Notes: generated from the sequence alone by a model not told the origin. A DNA stretch of 64,000 nt from Nocardia rhamnosiphila NBRC 108938 (GCF_000720425.1 NZ_JOAJ01000007.1:423043-487042); one strand, 5' to 3'; shown: positions 1 through 8,819, numbered from the stretch's first letter. Made by a program: numbers and translations.

Positions 1-1105
1 GCCGGTGACCGCCGGGTCCGGGGGGCGGCCCGGGCTGCCGGTATTCGGCGGACCGGTAGGGCGGGGCCCCGCCCGGATGCGGGTACTCGGTGGACGGATA
101 CCTCGGCGGCGGCGGACCGGGGCGGCGGTGTTCGGTGGAGGGATACGCCGGCACGCCCCGCGTTCCGGGCTGCCGGAACTCTCCCGATCCGTACCCCGGT
201 GCGGGTCCGGTCGGCGCCGGATACCGCTGGGCGGGCCGTAATCTGACCCCCGGCGGCCCGCCACGTGGTCCCGGCGGGCGCAGTGTGCGCGCGGCGGCCG
301 TCGCGAATTCGGTACAGCTGAGGAACCGGTCGGCGGGATTCTTGGCCAGGGCCCGCGCGAGGACCTCGTCGAGCCCCGGGGGCAGCCCGGGCCGGATCCG
401 GGTGAGCCGGGGCACCGGTGCGGTCAGATGAGCCTGGATGAGCTCGGCCGGATTGTTGCCGCGATACGGCCCCGACCCGGTGAGCAGCCAGAACAGGGTG
501 CAGGCCAGTGAGTACTGGTCGCCGCGGTGATCGAGTTTCGCGCCGGTCAGCTGTTCGGGTGCGGCATAGGCCAGGGTCGCGGTGATGGTGTCCGCCGCGG
601 CGATGGTGGTTTCGGCGTCGCGCACCCCCGCGATCCCGAAATCGGTGAGCAGCACCCGTTCCGGCTGCCCGATGGGCGGCTTCGCGAGCAGGATGTTGCC
701 CGGTTTCACATCCCGGTGCAGCACTCCGTTGGCGTGGGCGAAGTCCAGGGCGATCCCGGTATCGGCGACGATCTGGACGGCCCGCCGGGGATCGAGGACG
801 TGCAGATCCACCAGCGAGGCATCCGAACCCGGCACGTACTGCATCGAGATCCAGAGCTGTTTACCCTCGGCACCGCGGTCGTAGACGGTGACGATATTGG
901 GATGTTCGAGCCGGCCCGCGAGTTCGGATTCCCGTTCGAACCGCAGGCGGATCTCCCTGTCCGAGTACAGGTCCGGGTTGAGCAGTTTCAGCGCGACCAG
1001 CCGCGGAAGCCGCGGGTGCCGGGCGAGGAATACCATGCCCATACCGCCGACGCCCAGCCGCCGCCGGATGGCATAGCCCGCGAAGTCGTCACCGGGCTCG
1101 AGCAT
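1..1105 (-). CDS. Serine/threonine protein kinase, C-terminus cut by window edge
   Basis: Hanks-type (PknB-like) Ser/Thr kinase of the inner membrane family. At least 368 codons are present, and the reading frame runs off the left edge. Visible kinase motifs, in order: glycine loop GVGGMGMVFLA (about residues 18-28), the beta-3 lysine in VALKLLN, HRDVKPGN catalytic loop, TDFG, and YAAPEQL (APE). After about residue 270 the chain becomes Pro/Gly/Tyr-rich with imperfect repeats of the type YPSTEY-xPG, a usual juxtamembrane linker; the transmembrane segment expected in this family would lie beyond the edge. ATG start at 1105 is divergent from the endonuclease gene. Kinase assignment is firm; which Pkn orthologue it is cannot be told. 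Confidence 0.93.
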   Translation of the reverse strand, partial: MLEPGDDFAGYAIRRRLGVGGMGMVFLARHPRLPRLVALKLLNPDLYSDREIRLRFERESELAGRLEHPNIVTVYDRGAEGKQLWISMQYVPGSDASLVDLHVLDPRRAVQIVADTGIALDFAHANGVLHRDVKPGNILLAKPPIGQPERVLLTDFGIAGVRDAETTIAAADTITATLAYAAPEQLTGAKLDHRGDQYSLACTLFWLLTGSGPYRGNNPAELIQAHLTAPVPRLTRIRPGLPPGLDEVLARALAKNPADRFLSCTEFATAAARTLRPPGPRGGPPGVRLRPAQRYPAPTGPAPGYGSGEFRQPGTRGVPAYPSTEHRRPGPPPPRYPSTEYPHPGGAPPYRSAEYRQPGPPPGPGGHR

Positions 1106-1214
1106 GGCCGATTCCCCCTCGTCGGGTCGTACGCGTGTCTTCCGGTGTATCTTCCCGCACCGCCCGGGCGCAACACGAGAGCCGGTTGTCGGTTCGGGCC
1201 GATAGTCTGACGCC

Positions 1215-1985
1215 ATGCGCATTGGAGCACATGTCCGCACGGACAGCGACCCGATCGGGTACGGCGAGCGACTCGGCGCCGATGTCGTCCAATTGTTCGT
1301 GGTGGATCCGCAGAGCTGGGACAAACCCGCACCGCATCCGGCGACCGAGCAGATCCTGGCCAGCCCGATCGATGTGGTGGTCCATTCCTCCTATCAGATC
1401 AATGTGGCCAGCACCAACAACCGGCTGCGGATGCCCTCGCGTAACGCGGTGGCCCAGCAGGCGCGGGCGGCGGCCGATCTCGGCGCGTTCGGGCTGGTCG
1501 TGCACGGCGGTCATGTGCGCAACGACGACGAGATGGAGGTCGGTTTCGTCAACTGGCGCAAACTGTTCGAGCGCCAGCAGGACAAGGGCGGTTTCGCGGT
1601 CCCGATCCTGATCGAGAACACCGCCGGCGGCAACCACGCCATGGCCCGGCATTTCGACAATATCGCCCGCCTCTGGGATGCGGTCGGCGAATACGGGGCC
1701 GGGTTCTGCCTCGATACCTGTCACGCCTGGGCGGGCGGGGAACATCTGGTCGGCGTGGTGGAGCGGATCCGGGGCATCACGGGCCGGATCGATCTGGTGC
1801 ACCTCAACTCCTCCCGGGACGCGTTCGATTCGGGCGCGGACCGGCATGCCAATTTCGCCGAGGGCACCATCGATCCGGACCTGCTCACCGAGGTGTGCCG
1901 GACCGCCGACGCGCCGGTGGTGCTGGAGACCCCCGCCGAGGGTATCGCCGACGATCTGGCCTATCTGCGCGAACATCTGGGTTAG
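1215..1985 (+). CDS. nfo: Deoxyribonuclease IV / AP endonuclease (Nfo/End family)
   Basis: Endonuclease IV type TIM-barrel hydrolase of 256 aa that cleaves abasic sites during base excision repair, using three zinc ions. Metal-ligand motifs are visible in order: VVHSSYQINVAS, VVHGGH, LIENTAGG, DTCHAW, HLNSS and DRHANFAEGTID, then LETPAE near the C-terminus, all in the usual positions. The length agrees with the mycobacterial End protein (about 250 aa). ATG at 1215 is the only start giving the typical MRIGAHV beginning. It is divergent from the kinase gene with a 109-bp gap. The tandem 33-bp repeat starts immediately after the stop codon. Confidence 0.93.
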   Translation: MRIGAHVRTDSDPIGYGERLGADVVQLFVVDPQSWDKPAPHPATEQILASPIDVVVHSSYQINVASTNNRLRMPSRNAVAQQARAAADLGAFGLVVHGGHVRNDDEMEVGFVNWRKLFERQQDKGGFAVPILIENTAGGNHAMARHFDNIARLWDAVGEYGAGFCLDTCHAWAGGEHLVGVVERIRGITGRIDLVHLNSSRDAFDSGADRHANFAEGTIDPDLLTEVCRTADAPVVLETPAEGIADDLAYLREHLG

Positions 1986-2054
1986 GCGTACCTCCGCCTT
2001 CGCTCCGGCCGTGCGCGTTATGCGTACCTCCGCCTTCGCTCCGGCCGTGCGCGT
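1986..2054. repeat. Two 33-bp perfect tandem direct repeats
   Basis: Two identical 33-bp units lie at 1986-2018 and 2022-2054 (period 36, 3-nt spacer), beginning with GCGTACCTCCGCCTTCGC. The first starts directly after the stop codon of the endonuclease gene. No strong hairpin is formed inside a unit. Function unknown. Confidence 0.9.
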
Positions 2055-2201
2055 CCGCAGGCAACCCCGAAATAAGCACAACACACCCCGAGACCTGGTG
2101 GCGCAGCGTTGTGATCAGTGCGACCGCAATCCTGTTCGGTGCCGGGGCTCGGTGGTGTGCTCGAGAGGCGAACGATTCCGCTCTCGATCCGTGAGGTGCT
2201 C

Positions 2202-3137
2202 ATGACATCCGAAAACGCCACCCCCGCCACCCTCCCCACCGTGGTCAAGCTCGGGTCCAGGATCGGAGCGCGTATCGACGGGGTGCGGCTGGGCGGTGAC
2301 CTCGGTCCGGCGGCCGTCGAAGCCATTCGTAAGGCGCTGGTGGAACACAAGGTGATCTTCTTCCGCGGCCAGGACCAGCTCACCGAGGACGGCCAGTACG
2401 AGTTCGCCGAACTGCTCGGCAGCCCGACCACCCCGCATCCGACGGTCACCTCGCACGGCGAGAAGACCCTGGCCATCGACTCCGAGTACGGCAGCGCCAA
2501 CAGCTGGCACACCGATGTCACGTTCGTGGACCGTATCCCGAAGGCGTCGATCCTGCGGGCGGTGACCCTGCCGCCCTACGGCGGTTCCACCACCTGGGCC
2601 TCCACTGTGGCCGCCTACGATTCGCTGCCCGAGCCGCTGCGGCTGCTGGCGGAGAACCTGCGGGCGGTGCACACCAATGTCTACGACTATGTGGGCCGCC
2701 ACGGTGAGCACCCGGACGAGAAGACCAAGGAGCACCGCGCCGAGTTCGAGTCCTCGCTCTACGAAACCGAGCACCCGGTGGTGCGGGTCCATCCGGAGAG
2801 CGGCGAGCGCGCGCTGCTGCTCGGTCATTTCGTGCGGAACTTCGCCGGTTTCTCGACCACCGAATCACAGGCGCTGTTCCGGATCCTCCAGGACCGGGTG
2901 ATCCGGCTGGAGCACACGGTGCGCTGGGATTGGCAGCTCGGTGATGTCGCGATCTGGGACAACCGCGCCACCCAGCACTACGCGGTCAACGATTACGACG
3001 GACAGCCGCGCCGGCTGACCCGGATCACCCTTGCCGGTGATATCCCGGTGGGTGTCGACGGCCGGCCGAGCACCGTCATCACCGGTGACGCCGGTCACTA
3101 CTCGGTGGTCGAGGCACCGCGCGCGCTGGCCTCGTGA
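2202..3137 (+). CDS. TauD/TfdA-family Fe(II)/2-oxoglutarate dioxygenase
   Basis: Cytosolic non-heme iron dioxygenase of 311 aa; the closest remembered relatives are the alkyl-sulfatase/taurine dioxygenase group (Rv3406, AtsK, TauD), which release sulfite or sulfate from organosulfur substrates. The iron-binding triad is visible: H-x-D in NSWHTDVTF (about residue 105) and the distal His in TQHYAVND (about 265), followed by the 2-oxoglutarate-binding arginine in [13 protein letters not shown] at 2202 is chosen because GTGAGG lies just upstream; a longer in-frame extension to 2118 is not needed. It stands alone, convergent with the mce gene. The substrate is inferred only from family membership. 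Confidence 0.88.
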   Translation: MTSENATPATLPTVVKLGSRIGARIDGVRLGGDLGPAAVEAIRKALVEHKVIFFRGQDQLTEDGQYEFAELLGSPTTPHPTVTSHGEKTLAIDSEYGSANSWHTDVTFVDRIPKASILRAVTLPPYGGSTTWASTVAAYDSLPEPLRLLAENLRAVHTNVYDYVGRHGEHPDEKTKEHRAEFESSLYETEHPVVRVHPESGERALLLGHFVRNFAGFSTTESQALFRILQDRVIRLEHTVRWDWQLGDVAIWDNRATQHYAVNDYDGQPRRLTRITLAGDIPVGVDGRPSTVITGDAGHYSVVEAPRALAS

Positions 3138-3599
3138 GCCGGTAGGCCCCGCGGCCGCGGCGAGCGCCGAGGTCCGTGGGGCAAACCCGGGTGCGACCGG
3201 CCACGGGGGCATCCGCCAGACTGGGGGCCATGAACTACTGGCCACCGACAGGTTCGCCCTCTACGGCACCGGGCGCTACCGGGGCCTTCCCGGCCGATTG
3301 CGGGGCCGGTGTCGCGGACCGGGTCCGGACCCCTCGTGGCGGCGCTGCGGAGGTCGCGCGGTGAAACGACGTCGTACTGCCCGCGGCCCACGGGACCGCA
3401 ACCGCCACGAACTCCGCGCCCCCGCGCACCGCCGGCCGACGGTCCATCCCACCCCCGCGAGCCTCAGTGACAAGCCCTGCGGCGGCGTGATGTGCGTCCG
3501 TCCCGGGCCGGGGCAGCCCGAGAACGGCTCCTGACAGGAGCCAGCGAACCCGCACTGCAGAACGGCCGGCACCGCGACGGAAGGTGGCCCGGCGCGGAC
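3138..3599. other. Convergent intergenic region with two small hairpins
   Basis: No convincing gene in this 462-bp gap between the dioxygenase gene and the leftward mce gene. Near its right end are two adjacent hairpins, a 5-bp stem at 3504-3520 and a 7-bp stem with a 3-nt loop at 3526-3542 (GGCTCCT / AGGAGCC). They could end transcription from either side. Short frames here, such as one from 3230, lack recognisable protein features. Confidence 0.5.
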
Positions 3600-4817
3600 T
3601 CAGCGCATACCGGGCATACCGGCGAAGAGGAACTCGAACACGGTCGGATGGTTCTGATAGATCCGGGTGGACGGGATGAACGGATTGACCTCCGAGGTGT
3701 CGGTGACCACGTAATCGGAGTGGCTGCCCGGCACCCGGTCCAGGACGCCCGCGCAGCGCGGCCCGCCGGTGGCGTTCACCTTGGGTAGATCGTTCGGGTA
3801 CTGGTAGGCCTCGGCCCCGTACATGAAGCTGGCGTTGAACGAGGCGCCCGGGTTGCGGCCGCCCATCAGGTCGTCGGCCAGCGGCATCGCTTTGGCCAGA
3901 CCGCGAATGACGCAGTCCAGGGAAGGTTTGTAGGCGTCGAGCAGTTCGGTGGTGGGCCGGAGCAGGTCCAGCGCGGTGGCCAGGTTCTGTTCGTTCTCGG
4001 TCAGGACCGCGCCGGTGGTATCGGACAGGCCGATCGTATCCAGCAGCAAGGCGTCGAAGCTCTGCTCGTTGTCGGTGAGCGTATGACTCAGGGTGGTGGC
4101 ATTGTCCACCGTGCGCAGCAGATCCGGCGCGGTATCGGCGTAGAGGTTCGTCACCGCGGCGGTGGCCTGGAAATCGTGCTGGAGCGCGGGGATGCTCGGA
4201 TTGATCTCGCGTAACAGCCGGTCCGCGTTCACCAGCAGATCGCCGAGTCGCTCGCCGCGCCCCTGGAGTGCGGTACCGAGCGCGGTGAGCGTGGCGTTCA
4301 GTTTCGTCGGTTCGACCATGTTCAGGACTTCGGTGAGCCGCTCGAACAGCGTGTTGAATTCGACGGTCACCGATTCGCCGCGCAGGACCTGGCCCGGTTG
4401 CAGGCGGCCGGCGGGCTGGGCCGGTTCCACGAAGTTCACGTATTTGGCGCCGAACACCGTGGTGGAGCGAATATCGACCCCGGCGTTACCAGGGACCAGA
4501 CGCATCAGGTCCGGGTTCATATCGAGTTCGAGGCGGACCTCCCCGTTACCGGATTCGATCTTGCCGACCCGGCCGACCTCCGCGCCCCGGAATTTCACCT
4601 TGGCGTCGGGATCCATCACCAGCCCGCTGCGCGGGACCACGACCGACACCGGTTCCTTCGGCGTGAACCCGCCGAAGAACATGACCAGCGAGAAGACCAC
4701 GGCCAGGGCGATGACCAGCACCATCCCCAGTGCCGCGAGCTTGTACCGCACGACGGCCCAGACCTTGTGCAGTGTCGTTGTCGGCCGATCGGACCGATTG
4801 TGTATCGGTACCACCAC
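3600..4817 (-). CDS. Orphan MCE-family protein, MceA-like
   Basis: MCE protein of 405 aa, a family that forms substrate channels for lipid and sterol import across the mycobacterial-type envelope. One N-terminal membrane anchor (about residues 30-51, a hydrophobic run rich in Val, Leu and Ala) is followed by an MCE domain: GLVMDPDAKVKFRGAEVGR, the IRSTTVFGAKYVNFVEP block, then a long helical region and a C-terminus ending HPTVFEFLFAGMPGMR. The GLVMDPDAKVK and ATT-FGAKY type blocks resemble MceA subunits. GTG at 4817 follows AGG. Unlike normal mce loci there are no yrbE permeases or mceB-F genes beside it. An 18-bp motif shared with the adjacent P450 operons sits 54 bp upstream, suggesting joint control. 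Confidence 0.9.
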   Translation of the reverse strand: MVVPIHNRSDRPTTTLHKVWAVVRYKLAALGMVLVIALAVVFSLVMFFGGFTPKEPVSVVVPRSGLVMDPDAKVKFRGAEVGRVGKIESGNGEVRLELDMNPDLMRLVPGNAGVDIRSTTVFGAKYVNFVEPAQPAGRLQPGQVLRGESVTVEFNTLFERLTEVLNMVEPTKLNATLTALGTALQGRGERLGDLLVNADRLLREINPSIPALQHDFQATAAVTNLYADTAPDLLRTVDNATTLSHTLTDNEQSFDALLLDTIGLSDTTGAVLTENEQNLATALDLLRPTTELLDAYKPSLDCVIRGLAKAMPLADDLMGGRNPGASFNASFMYGAEAYQYPNDLPKVNATGGPRCAGVLDRVPGSHSDYVVTDTSEVNPFIPSTRIYQNHPTVFEFLFAGMPGMR

Positions 4818-4870
4818 TCACCTGCCTCGAGCCGTTCGGCACCCCGGCGTGCCGAACTGAACCGGATTTA

Positions 4871-4888
4871 TGTCCAGACAGTTGTCCA
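4871..4888 (+). promoter_or_regulatory. Predicted TetR-type operator, site A (upstream of mce gene)
   Basis: TGTCCAGACAGTTGTCCA. It contains the palindromes TGTC-CA-GACA and GACA-GT-TGTC. The same 18-bp arrangement recurs at 8820-8837 (minus), 9033-9050 and 13857-13874, that is before each transcription unit of the P450 locus. Binding protein inferred to be the TetR at 13868. Confidence 0.65.
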
Positions 4889-4975
4889 TGTTATGGCCGA
4901 TTCAATCTGGGCGGGCGGTTTTCACCGATCACGTCCGGATTGCGCCGTATCACGCTGTTCTCGCAGGTAGAAAGT

Positions 4976-5010
4976 GAAAAAGGCCCGCTCACAACTGGGT
5001 GAGCGGGCCT
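4976..5010 (-). terminator. Rho-independent terminator of the P450-peroxidase operon
   Basis: A perfect 12-bp stem (AGGCCCGCTCAC / GTGAGCGGGCCT at 4981-4992 and 4999-5010) with a 6-nt loop, followed on the minus strand by a run of T. It lies 26 bp after the peroxidase stop codon, so it ends the leftward operon before the mce promoter. Confidence 0.9.
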
Positions 5011-5035
5011 CGATCATAAGCCGTTACGGCATCGG

Positions 5036-5521
5036 TTACAGCGCTTTCTCGATCGCCGCGACCAGCGTGTCCGCATCCGGTGTGGTGGTGGGCCGGAAAC
5101 GCCCCACCACACTGCCGTCCCGGTCGATCAGGAACTTCTCGAAGTTCCACTGCACATCACCGGCCGCACCCTCGGCGTCGGGGGTTTCGATGATCTCCCG
5201 GTACAGCGGATGCCGGCCGTCGCCGTTCACCTCGACCTTCTCCAACAGGGGGAAGTCCACACCGTAGGTGGTGGAACAGAACTGCTGGATCTCCTCGGCG
5301 CTGCCCGGCTCCTGCCCCATGAACTGGTTGCACGGCACACCGACCACACTGAAACCGCGGTCGCCGTAGCTCTTCTGCAGTTCGACCAATCCGGTGTACT
5401 GCGGGGTGAGACCGCATTTCGACGCGACGTTGACCAGCAGCACCACCCGGTCGCCGACCAGCTCACCGAGCGTGGACGCCGAACCCGACAGCGTGTTCAC
5501 CGGAATATCCCGAACGTTCAT
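5036..5521 (-). CDS. Glutathione-peroxidase-family thiol peroxidase
   Basis: GPx-fold peroxidase of 161 aa that reduces hydroperoxides, probably with thioredoxin as reductant since actinobacteria do not normally make glutathione (family knowledge). The peroxidatic residue is cysteine, not selenocysteine, in NVASKCGLTPQY (about residue 36). The GPx motifs VVGVPCNQFMGQEPG and WNFEKFLIDRDG follow with the conserved Gln, Trp and Asn. The start ATG at 5521 overlaps the stop of the upstream P450 gene by the ATGA tetranucleotide, so the two are probably translationally coupled. It is the last gene of the CYP123 operon, followed by a strong terminator. A plausible job is removal of lipid peroxides or of peroxide leaking from P450 turnover (inference). 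Confidence 0.93.
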   Translation of the reverse strand: MNVRDIPVNTLSGSASTLGELVGDRVVLLVNVASKCGLTPQYTGLVELQKSYGDRGFSVVGVPCNQFMGQEPGSAEEIQQFCSTTYGVDFPLLEKVEVNGDGRHPLYREIIETPDAEGAAGDVQWNFEKFLIDRDGSVVGRFRPTTTPDADTLVAAIEKAL

Positions 5522-6741
5522 TCGTACCGCACCTGCCAACTCTTGATTCCGTTGATCCACCCCGATCGCAACCGTACCGGATCGGAAACGGATTCCAGGT
5601 CGGGCATGGCATCGGCGATCGCATTGAACATCAGGTCGATTTCCAGCCGGGCCAGATTGGCGCCCACACAGTAATGGGTGCCGGTACCGCCGAATCCGAC
5701 ATGCGGATTCGGATCGCGCAGGATATCGAAGGTGAACGGCTCGTCGAACCCTTCTTCGTCGAAATTGGCCGAGCTGTAGAACAATCCGAGGCGCTGCCCC
5801 TTCTTGATCTCCTGTCCGCCCAGGACGTGATCGGCGGTGGCGGTGCGCTGGAACGCGGTCACCGGAGTGGCCCAGCGCACAATCTCGTCCGGGGCGGTCC
5901 GGGGCCGCTGCTCCCGGTACAGCGCCCACTGTTCCGGGTTGTCCACGAACGCCTTCATCCCGTGGGTGATGGCATTGCGAGTGGTCTCGTTACCGGCCAC
6001 CGCGAGCAGGATGACGAAGAACCCGAACTCGTCGGAGGCCAGCCCCTCCCCGTCGACATCGGCATCGACCAGCTGGGTCACGATATCGTCGGCCGGACAC
6101 GACCGCCGCTGTTCGGCCATGTTCCAGGCGTAGCCGAGGATCTCCGCCGAGGCCACGGTCGGGTCGCCGTATTCGGGATCGTCGTAGTTGAGCATCTGGT
6201 TCGACCAGTCGAACACCTTGCGCCGGTCCTCCTGCGGGACCCCGAGCAGTTCGGCGATCGCCTGCAGGGGCAGTTCGCAGGCGACCTGGGTGACGAAATC
6301 GCCACCGCCGCTCTTCTTCGCCTCGTGCACGATGCGGTGCGCGCGCTCGGTGAGGGCCGCGCGCAAACCCTCCACCGCCCGCGGGGTGAAACCTTTGGAG
6401 ATGATCCGCCGCACCTTGGAATGCTTCGGGGGATCCATGTTCACCAGCAGCGCTTCGGTGAGCTGCATCTGATCGGGGGTGATATCGCCGGGCAACCGGA
6501 CGATGGACCCCTTCTGCTGCGAGGAGTACAACTCCGGGTTGCGGGACAGCTCCTTGACGTCCTCCAGTGTGCTGACCACCCAGTAGCCGCCGTCGTTGAA
6601 ACCACCCGAGGTCTCGTCGGATTGGGCGTTCCACCACACCGGCGCCGTCCGGCGCAGGAGCGCGAATTCCTCGACCGGACTGCGATCGGCCCACAGTGCG
6701 GGGTCGGTGAAATCGAAACCCGGGGGCAGTGCGGTTGTCAT
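5518..6741 (-). CDS. Cytochrome P450, CYP125-like (steroid terminal hydroxylase type)
   Basis: Soluble bacterial P450 of 407 aa. Visible: I-helix AVAGNETTRNAI (about 245-256), ExxR region DEIVRWATPVTAFQRT, and the heme loop FGGTGTHYCVGANLARLE with its cysteine thiolate (about 345-362). The start PPGFDFTDPALWADR, the segment ELPLQAIAELLGVPQEDR and the end RLRSGWINGIKSWQV closely resemble mycobacterial CYP125, which oxidises the terminal methyl of cholesterol or cholestenone. ATG at 6741 shares one base with the stop of the preceding SDR gene (TGATG). In M. tuberculosis the equivalent position next to CYP123 and an SDR holds CYP51, so this is a different enzyme in a familiar locus. The substrate is inferred. 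Confidence 0.92.
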   Translation of the reverse strand: MTTALPPGFDFTDPALWADRSPVEEFALLRRTAPVWWNAQSDETSGGFNDGGYWVVSTLEDVKELSRNPELYSSQQKGSIVRLPGDITPDQMQLTEALLVNMDPPKHSKVRRIISKGFTPRAVEGLRAALTERAHRIVHEAKKSGGGDFVTQVACELPLQAIAELLGVPQEDRRKVFDWSNQMLNYDDPEYGDPTVASAEILGYAWNMAEQRRSCPADDIVTQLVDADVDGEGLASDEFGFFVILLAVAGNETTRNAITHGMKAFVDNPEQWALYREQRPRTAPDEIVRWATPVTAFQRTATADHVLGGQEIKKGQRLGLFYSSANFDEEGFDEPFTFDILRDPNPHVGFGGTGTHYCVGANLARLEIDLMFNAIADAMPDLESVSDPVRLRSGWINGIKSWQVRYE

Positions 6742-7541
6742 CAGGAGTCCTTTCCATCTTCCGGGAGCGGTCGCAGCGGCGCTTCCGGTTGCACCTCGAC
6801 CAGCACGAGATGGGCACCTCGCGGGGTGCCGACGACCGCGGACACCGCCCGGGCCAGATCGGAGGCACGCAACATGTACGGATGCCGCGCCAGCCCCCAG
6901 GCCTGCCAGGACTCCAGCAGCGGCCCCACCACCTCGGGCGAGGCGTTCATCCCCATCCCGGTGACGGTCGGTCCGGGCCGGACCAGCGAGGCCCGGATAC
7001 CGGTGCCCTCGAGTTCCATCCGCAGCTGCTGCACCATCGCCTCGACTCCGGCCTTGGCGGCGCTGTAGGCCCCGTTCCACGGCCGCGGCAGCGGCGCGCA
7101 GTCGGAACTGATGAGCACCACGTCGCCGCGCCGGCGGGCCAGCATGCCGGGCAGCACCGCATGGGCCATCCGGTGCGCGCCGATCAGATGGATCTGCACC
7201 TGATGCGCGAAATCGGCCGGGTCCATGTCCTGGATGAGGCCGAATTCGATATCACCGGCCCCGGAGACCAGGATCTCGGTGGGCCCGATGGCCGCCTCGG
7301 CCGCGGCGACGAATTCGTCCACCGAGGCCTGGTCGGTCACATCGAGGCGGTGGGCGAACGCGGTACCGCCGTCGGCCCGGATCTTCCCGGCCAGTTCTTC
7401 CAGGATCTCCACCCGGCGCGCGCCGAGCGCCACCGGATGGCCCTGCGCGGCCAACTCCACGGCGGTGGCGGCGCCGATACCCGACGACGCGCCGGCCACG
7501 ATGGTCGGCCGCTTCTCGGGATGGGGGTCGAACCGGGGCAT
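6741..7541 (-). CDS. Short-chain dehydrogenase/reductase
   Basis: Classical SDR of 266 aa, NAD(P)-dependent oxidoreductase. Cofactor motif TIVAGASSGIGAATA (about 13-27), the LVSGAGDIEFG region in place of the usual NAG motif, and catalytic Ser and Tyr-Lys in VLISSDCAP and AYSAAKAG (about 140-160). The start ATG at 7541 shares its first base with the stop of the CYP123 gene and its own stop shares a base with the CYP125-like start, so it is the middle gene of a tightly coupled operon. By position it corresponds to Rv0765c of M. tuberculosis. A likely role is oxidation of the alcohol made by one of the P450s (inference). The C-terminal tail EDGKDS is polar. Confidence 0.92.
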   Translation of the reverse strand: MPRFDPHPEKRPTIVAGASSGIGAATAVELAAQGHPVALGARRVEILEELAGKIRADGGTAFAHRLDVTDQASVDEFVAAAEAAIGPTEILVSGAGDIEFGLIQDMDPADFAHQVQIHLIGAHRMAHAVLPGMLARRRGDVVLISSDCAPLPRPWNGAYSAAKAGVEAMVQQLRMELEGTGIRASLVRPGPTVTGMGMNASPEVVGPLLESWQAWGLARHPYMLRASDLARAVSAVVGTPRGAHLVLVEVQPEAPLRPLPEDGKDS

Positions 7542-8746
7542 TACCGCACCTCCACGGAGATCGGGAGCTTGGCGAAGCCCCGCACATTGGACGAGTGGAC
7601 GCGGACGAATTCGTCCTCGCGCACCCGGTAGGACTTCACCCGCGCGGCGAATTCGCGCAGGGCGACCGTCGCTTCCAGGCGGGCCAGATGGGCGCCGAGG
7701 CAGAAGTGCACACCGGCGCCGAAGCTGGCCAGATTGCCCTTCTCGGCGCGGTCCAGGTCGTAGCTGTCGGCATTGTCGAAGACCTCGCCGTCCCGGTTGG
7801 CCGAACCGATCAGCAGCAGCACCTTGGACCCCGCCGGGACGACCCGGCCGTGGTACTCCAGATCCTCGGTGGCGGTCCGCGCGACGATCTGGCTCGAGGT
7901 GTCGTAGCGCAGGGTCTCCTCGACCCAGTCCGGGACCCGCTCCGGATCGGCGGCGACCTTGGCGTATTCCGCCGGGTTGTGGCCGGCCCAGTACAGGGCG
8001 TTGCCCAGCAGTTTGGTGGTGGTCTCGTTCCCGGCCACCACCATCAGGAACATGAAGCCGATGATCTCGTCGTCGGTGAGCCGGTCTCCGTCGATCTCGG
8101 CGCCGAGCAGCGCGGAGGTGAGGTCGTCGGTGGGCTTCTCCCGGCGCTGCGCGACCATGTCCGAGTAGTAGACCACCAGGTTCAGCGAGGCCTCGATCGC
8201 CGAATCCGGGACATCGGTCACCCCGTCCTCGCGATGCATGACCATATCGGCCATATGGCGGATCTCGTCGCGGTCGGCGGCCGGTACCCCCATCAGCTCG
8301 GAGATGACGTCCATCGGCAGTTTGCCCGCGAAGTCCTGGATCCAGTCGAATTCGCCCCGCTCGAGCGCCGGTTCCAGGTATTCCAGCGTCAGCTCCCGGA
8401 TGCGGGTCTCCATATCGGCCACCCGCTTGGGGGTGAAACCTTTGAACACCAGCTTGCGCATTCGCATATGCCGGGGGTCGTCCATGGCGAGGAACGACAT
8501 GGTCTTGTGCGCGTGCGGACCCCAGGCCGCGGGGTCGAGCGAGACGCCGTTGGCATTCGACAGTGCGGCGGCGTTGCGGAATCCCGCGGTGACATCCGCG
8601 TGCCGCGACAGCGCGTAGAAGTCGAGTTCGGCGTTGTAGTAGAGCGGCGCCTCCGCGCGCAGCCGGGCGTAGACCGGGTACGGGTCTTCGTGGAAGACGT
8701 AGTCGTAGGGATCGAACGCCACCGGCTCCAACGATGCGGCCGTCAT
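7541..8746 (-). CDS. cyp123: Cytochrome P450 CYP123
   Basis: P450 of 401 aa. I-helix VVAGNETTTKLL (about 246-257), ExxR in EETLRYDTSSQ, heme-binding loop FGAGVHFCLGAHLARLE. The N-terminal FDPYDYVFHEDPYPVY, the SNANGVSLDP block and the C-terminal VRVHSSNVRGFAKLPISV match my recollection of mycobacterial CYP123 (Rv0766c) almost throughout. ATG at 8746 with GAGGTGGG upstream is preferred; longer in-frame starts upstream run through the operator region. It is the first gene of the leftward operon (CYP123, SDR, CYP125-like, peroxidase), and a motif shared with three other sites lies 74 bp upstream. Physiological substrate unknown. Confidence 0.94.
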   Translation of the reverse strand: MTAASLEPVAFDPYDYVFHEDPYPVYARLRAEAPLYYNAELDFYALSRHADVTAGFRNAAALSNANGVSLDPAAWGPHAHKTMSFLAMDDPRHMRMRKLVFKGFTPKRVADMETRIRELTLEYLEPALERGEFDWIQDFAGKLPMDVISELMGVPAADRDEIRHMADMVMHREDGVTDVPDSAIEASLNLVVYYSDMVAQRREKPTDDLTSALLGAEIDGDRLTDDEIIGFMFLMVVAGNETTTKLLGNALYWAGHNPAEYAKVAADPERVPDWVEETLRYDTSSQIVARTATEDLEYHGRVVPAGSKVLLLIGSANRDGEVFDNADSYDLDRAEKGNLASFGAGVHFCLGAHLARLEATVALREFAARVKSYRVREDEFVRVHSSNVRGFAKLPISVEVR

Positions 8747-8819
8747 CGGACCCACCTCTGTTTCGATAACGAGTTCTCGCCGGGCGCGACCGATCGGCCG
8801 CCGGGGAGAGACACATAGC

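Noticed and set aside
3230..3364. Short frame starting ATG at 3230 between the dioxygenase and mce genes
   Set aside because: 44 codons, no good ribosome-binding site, Pro/Gly/Ala-rich and no conserved features.
5522..5929. N-terminal extension of the peroxidase frame
   Set aside because: It runs in a wrong phase through the P450 gene; the family start MNVRDIPV is at 5521 with an ATGA overlap.
7542..8816. N-terminal extension of the SDR frame that overlaps the CYP123 gene in another phase
   Set aside because: The translation before MPRFDPHPEK is Arg/Gly/Pro-rich without any fold, and the ATG at 7541 overlaps the CYP123 stop neatly as expected for a coupled operon.
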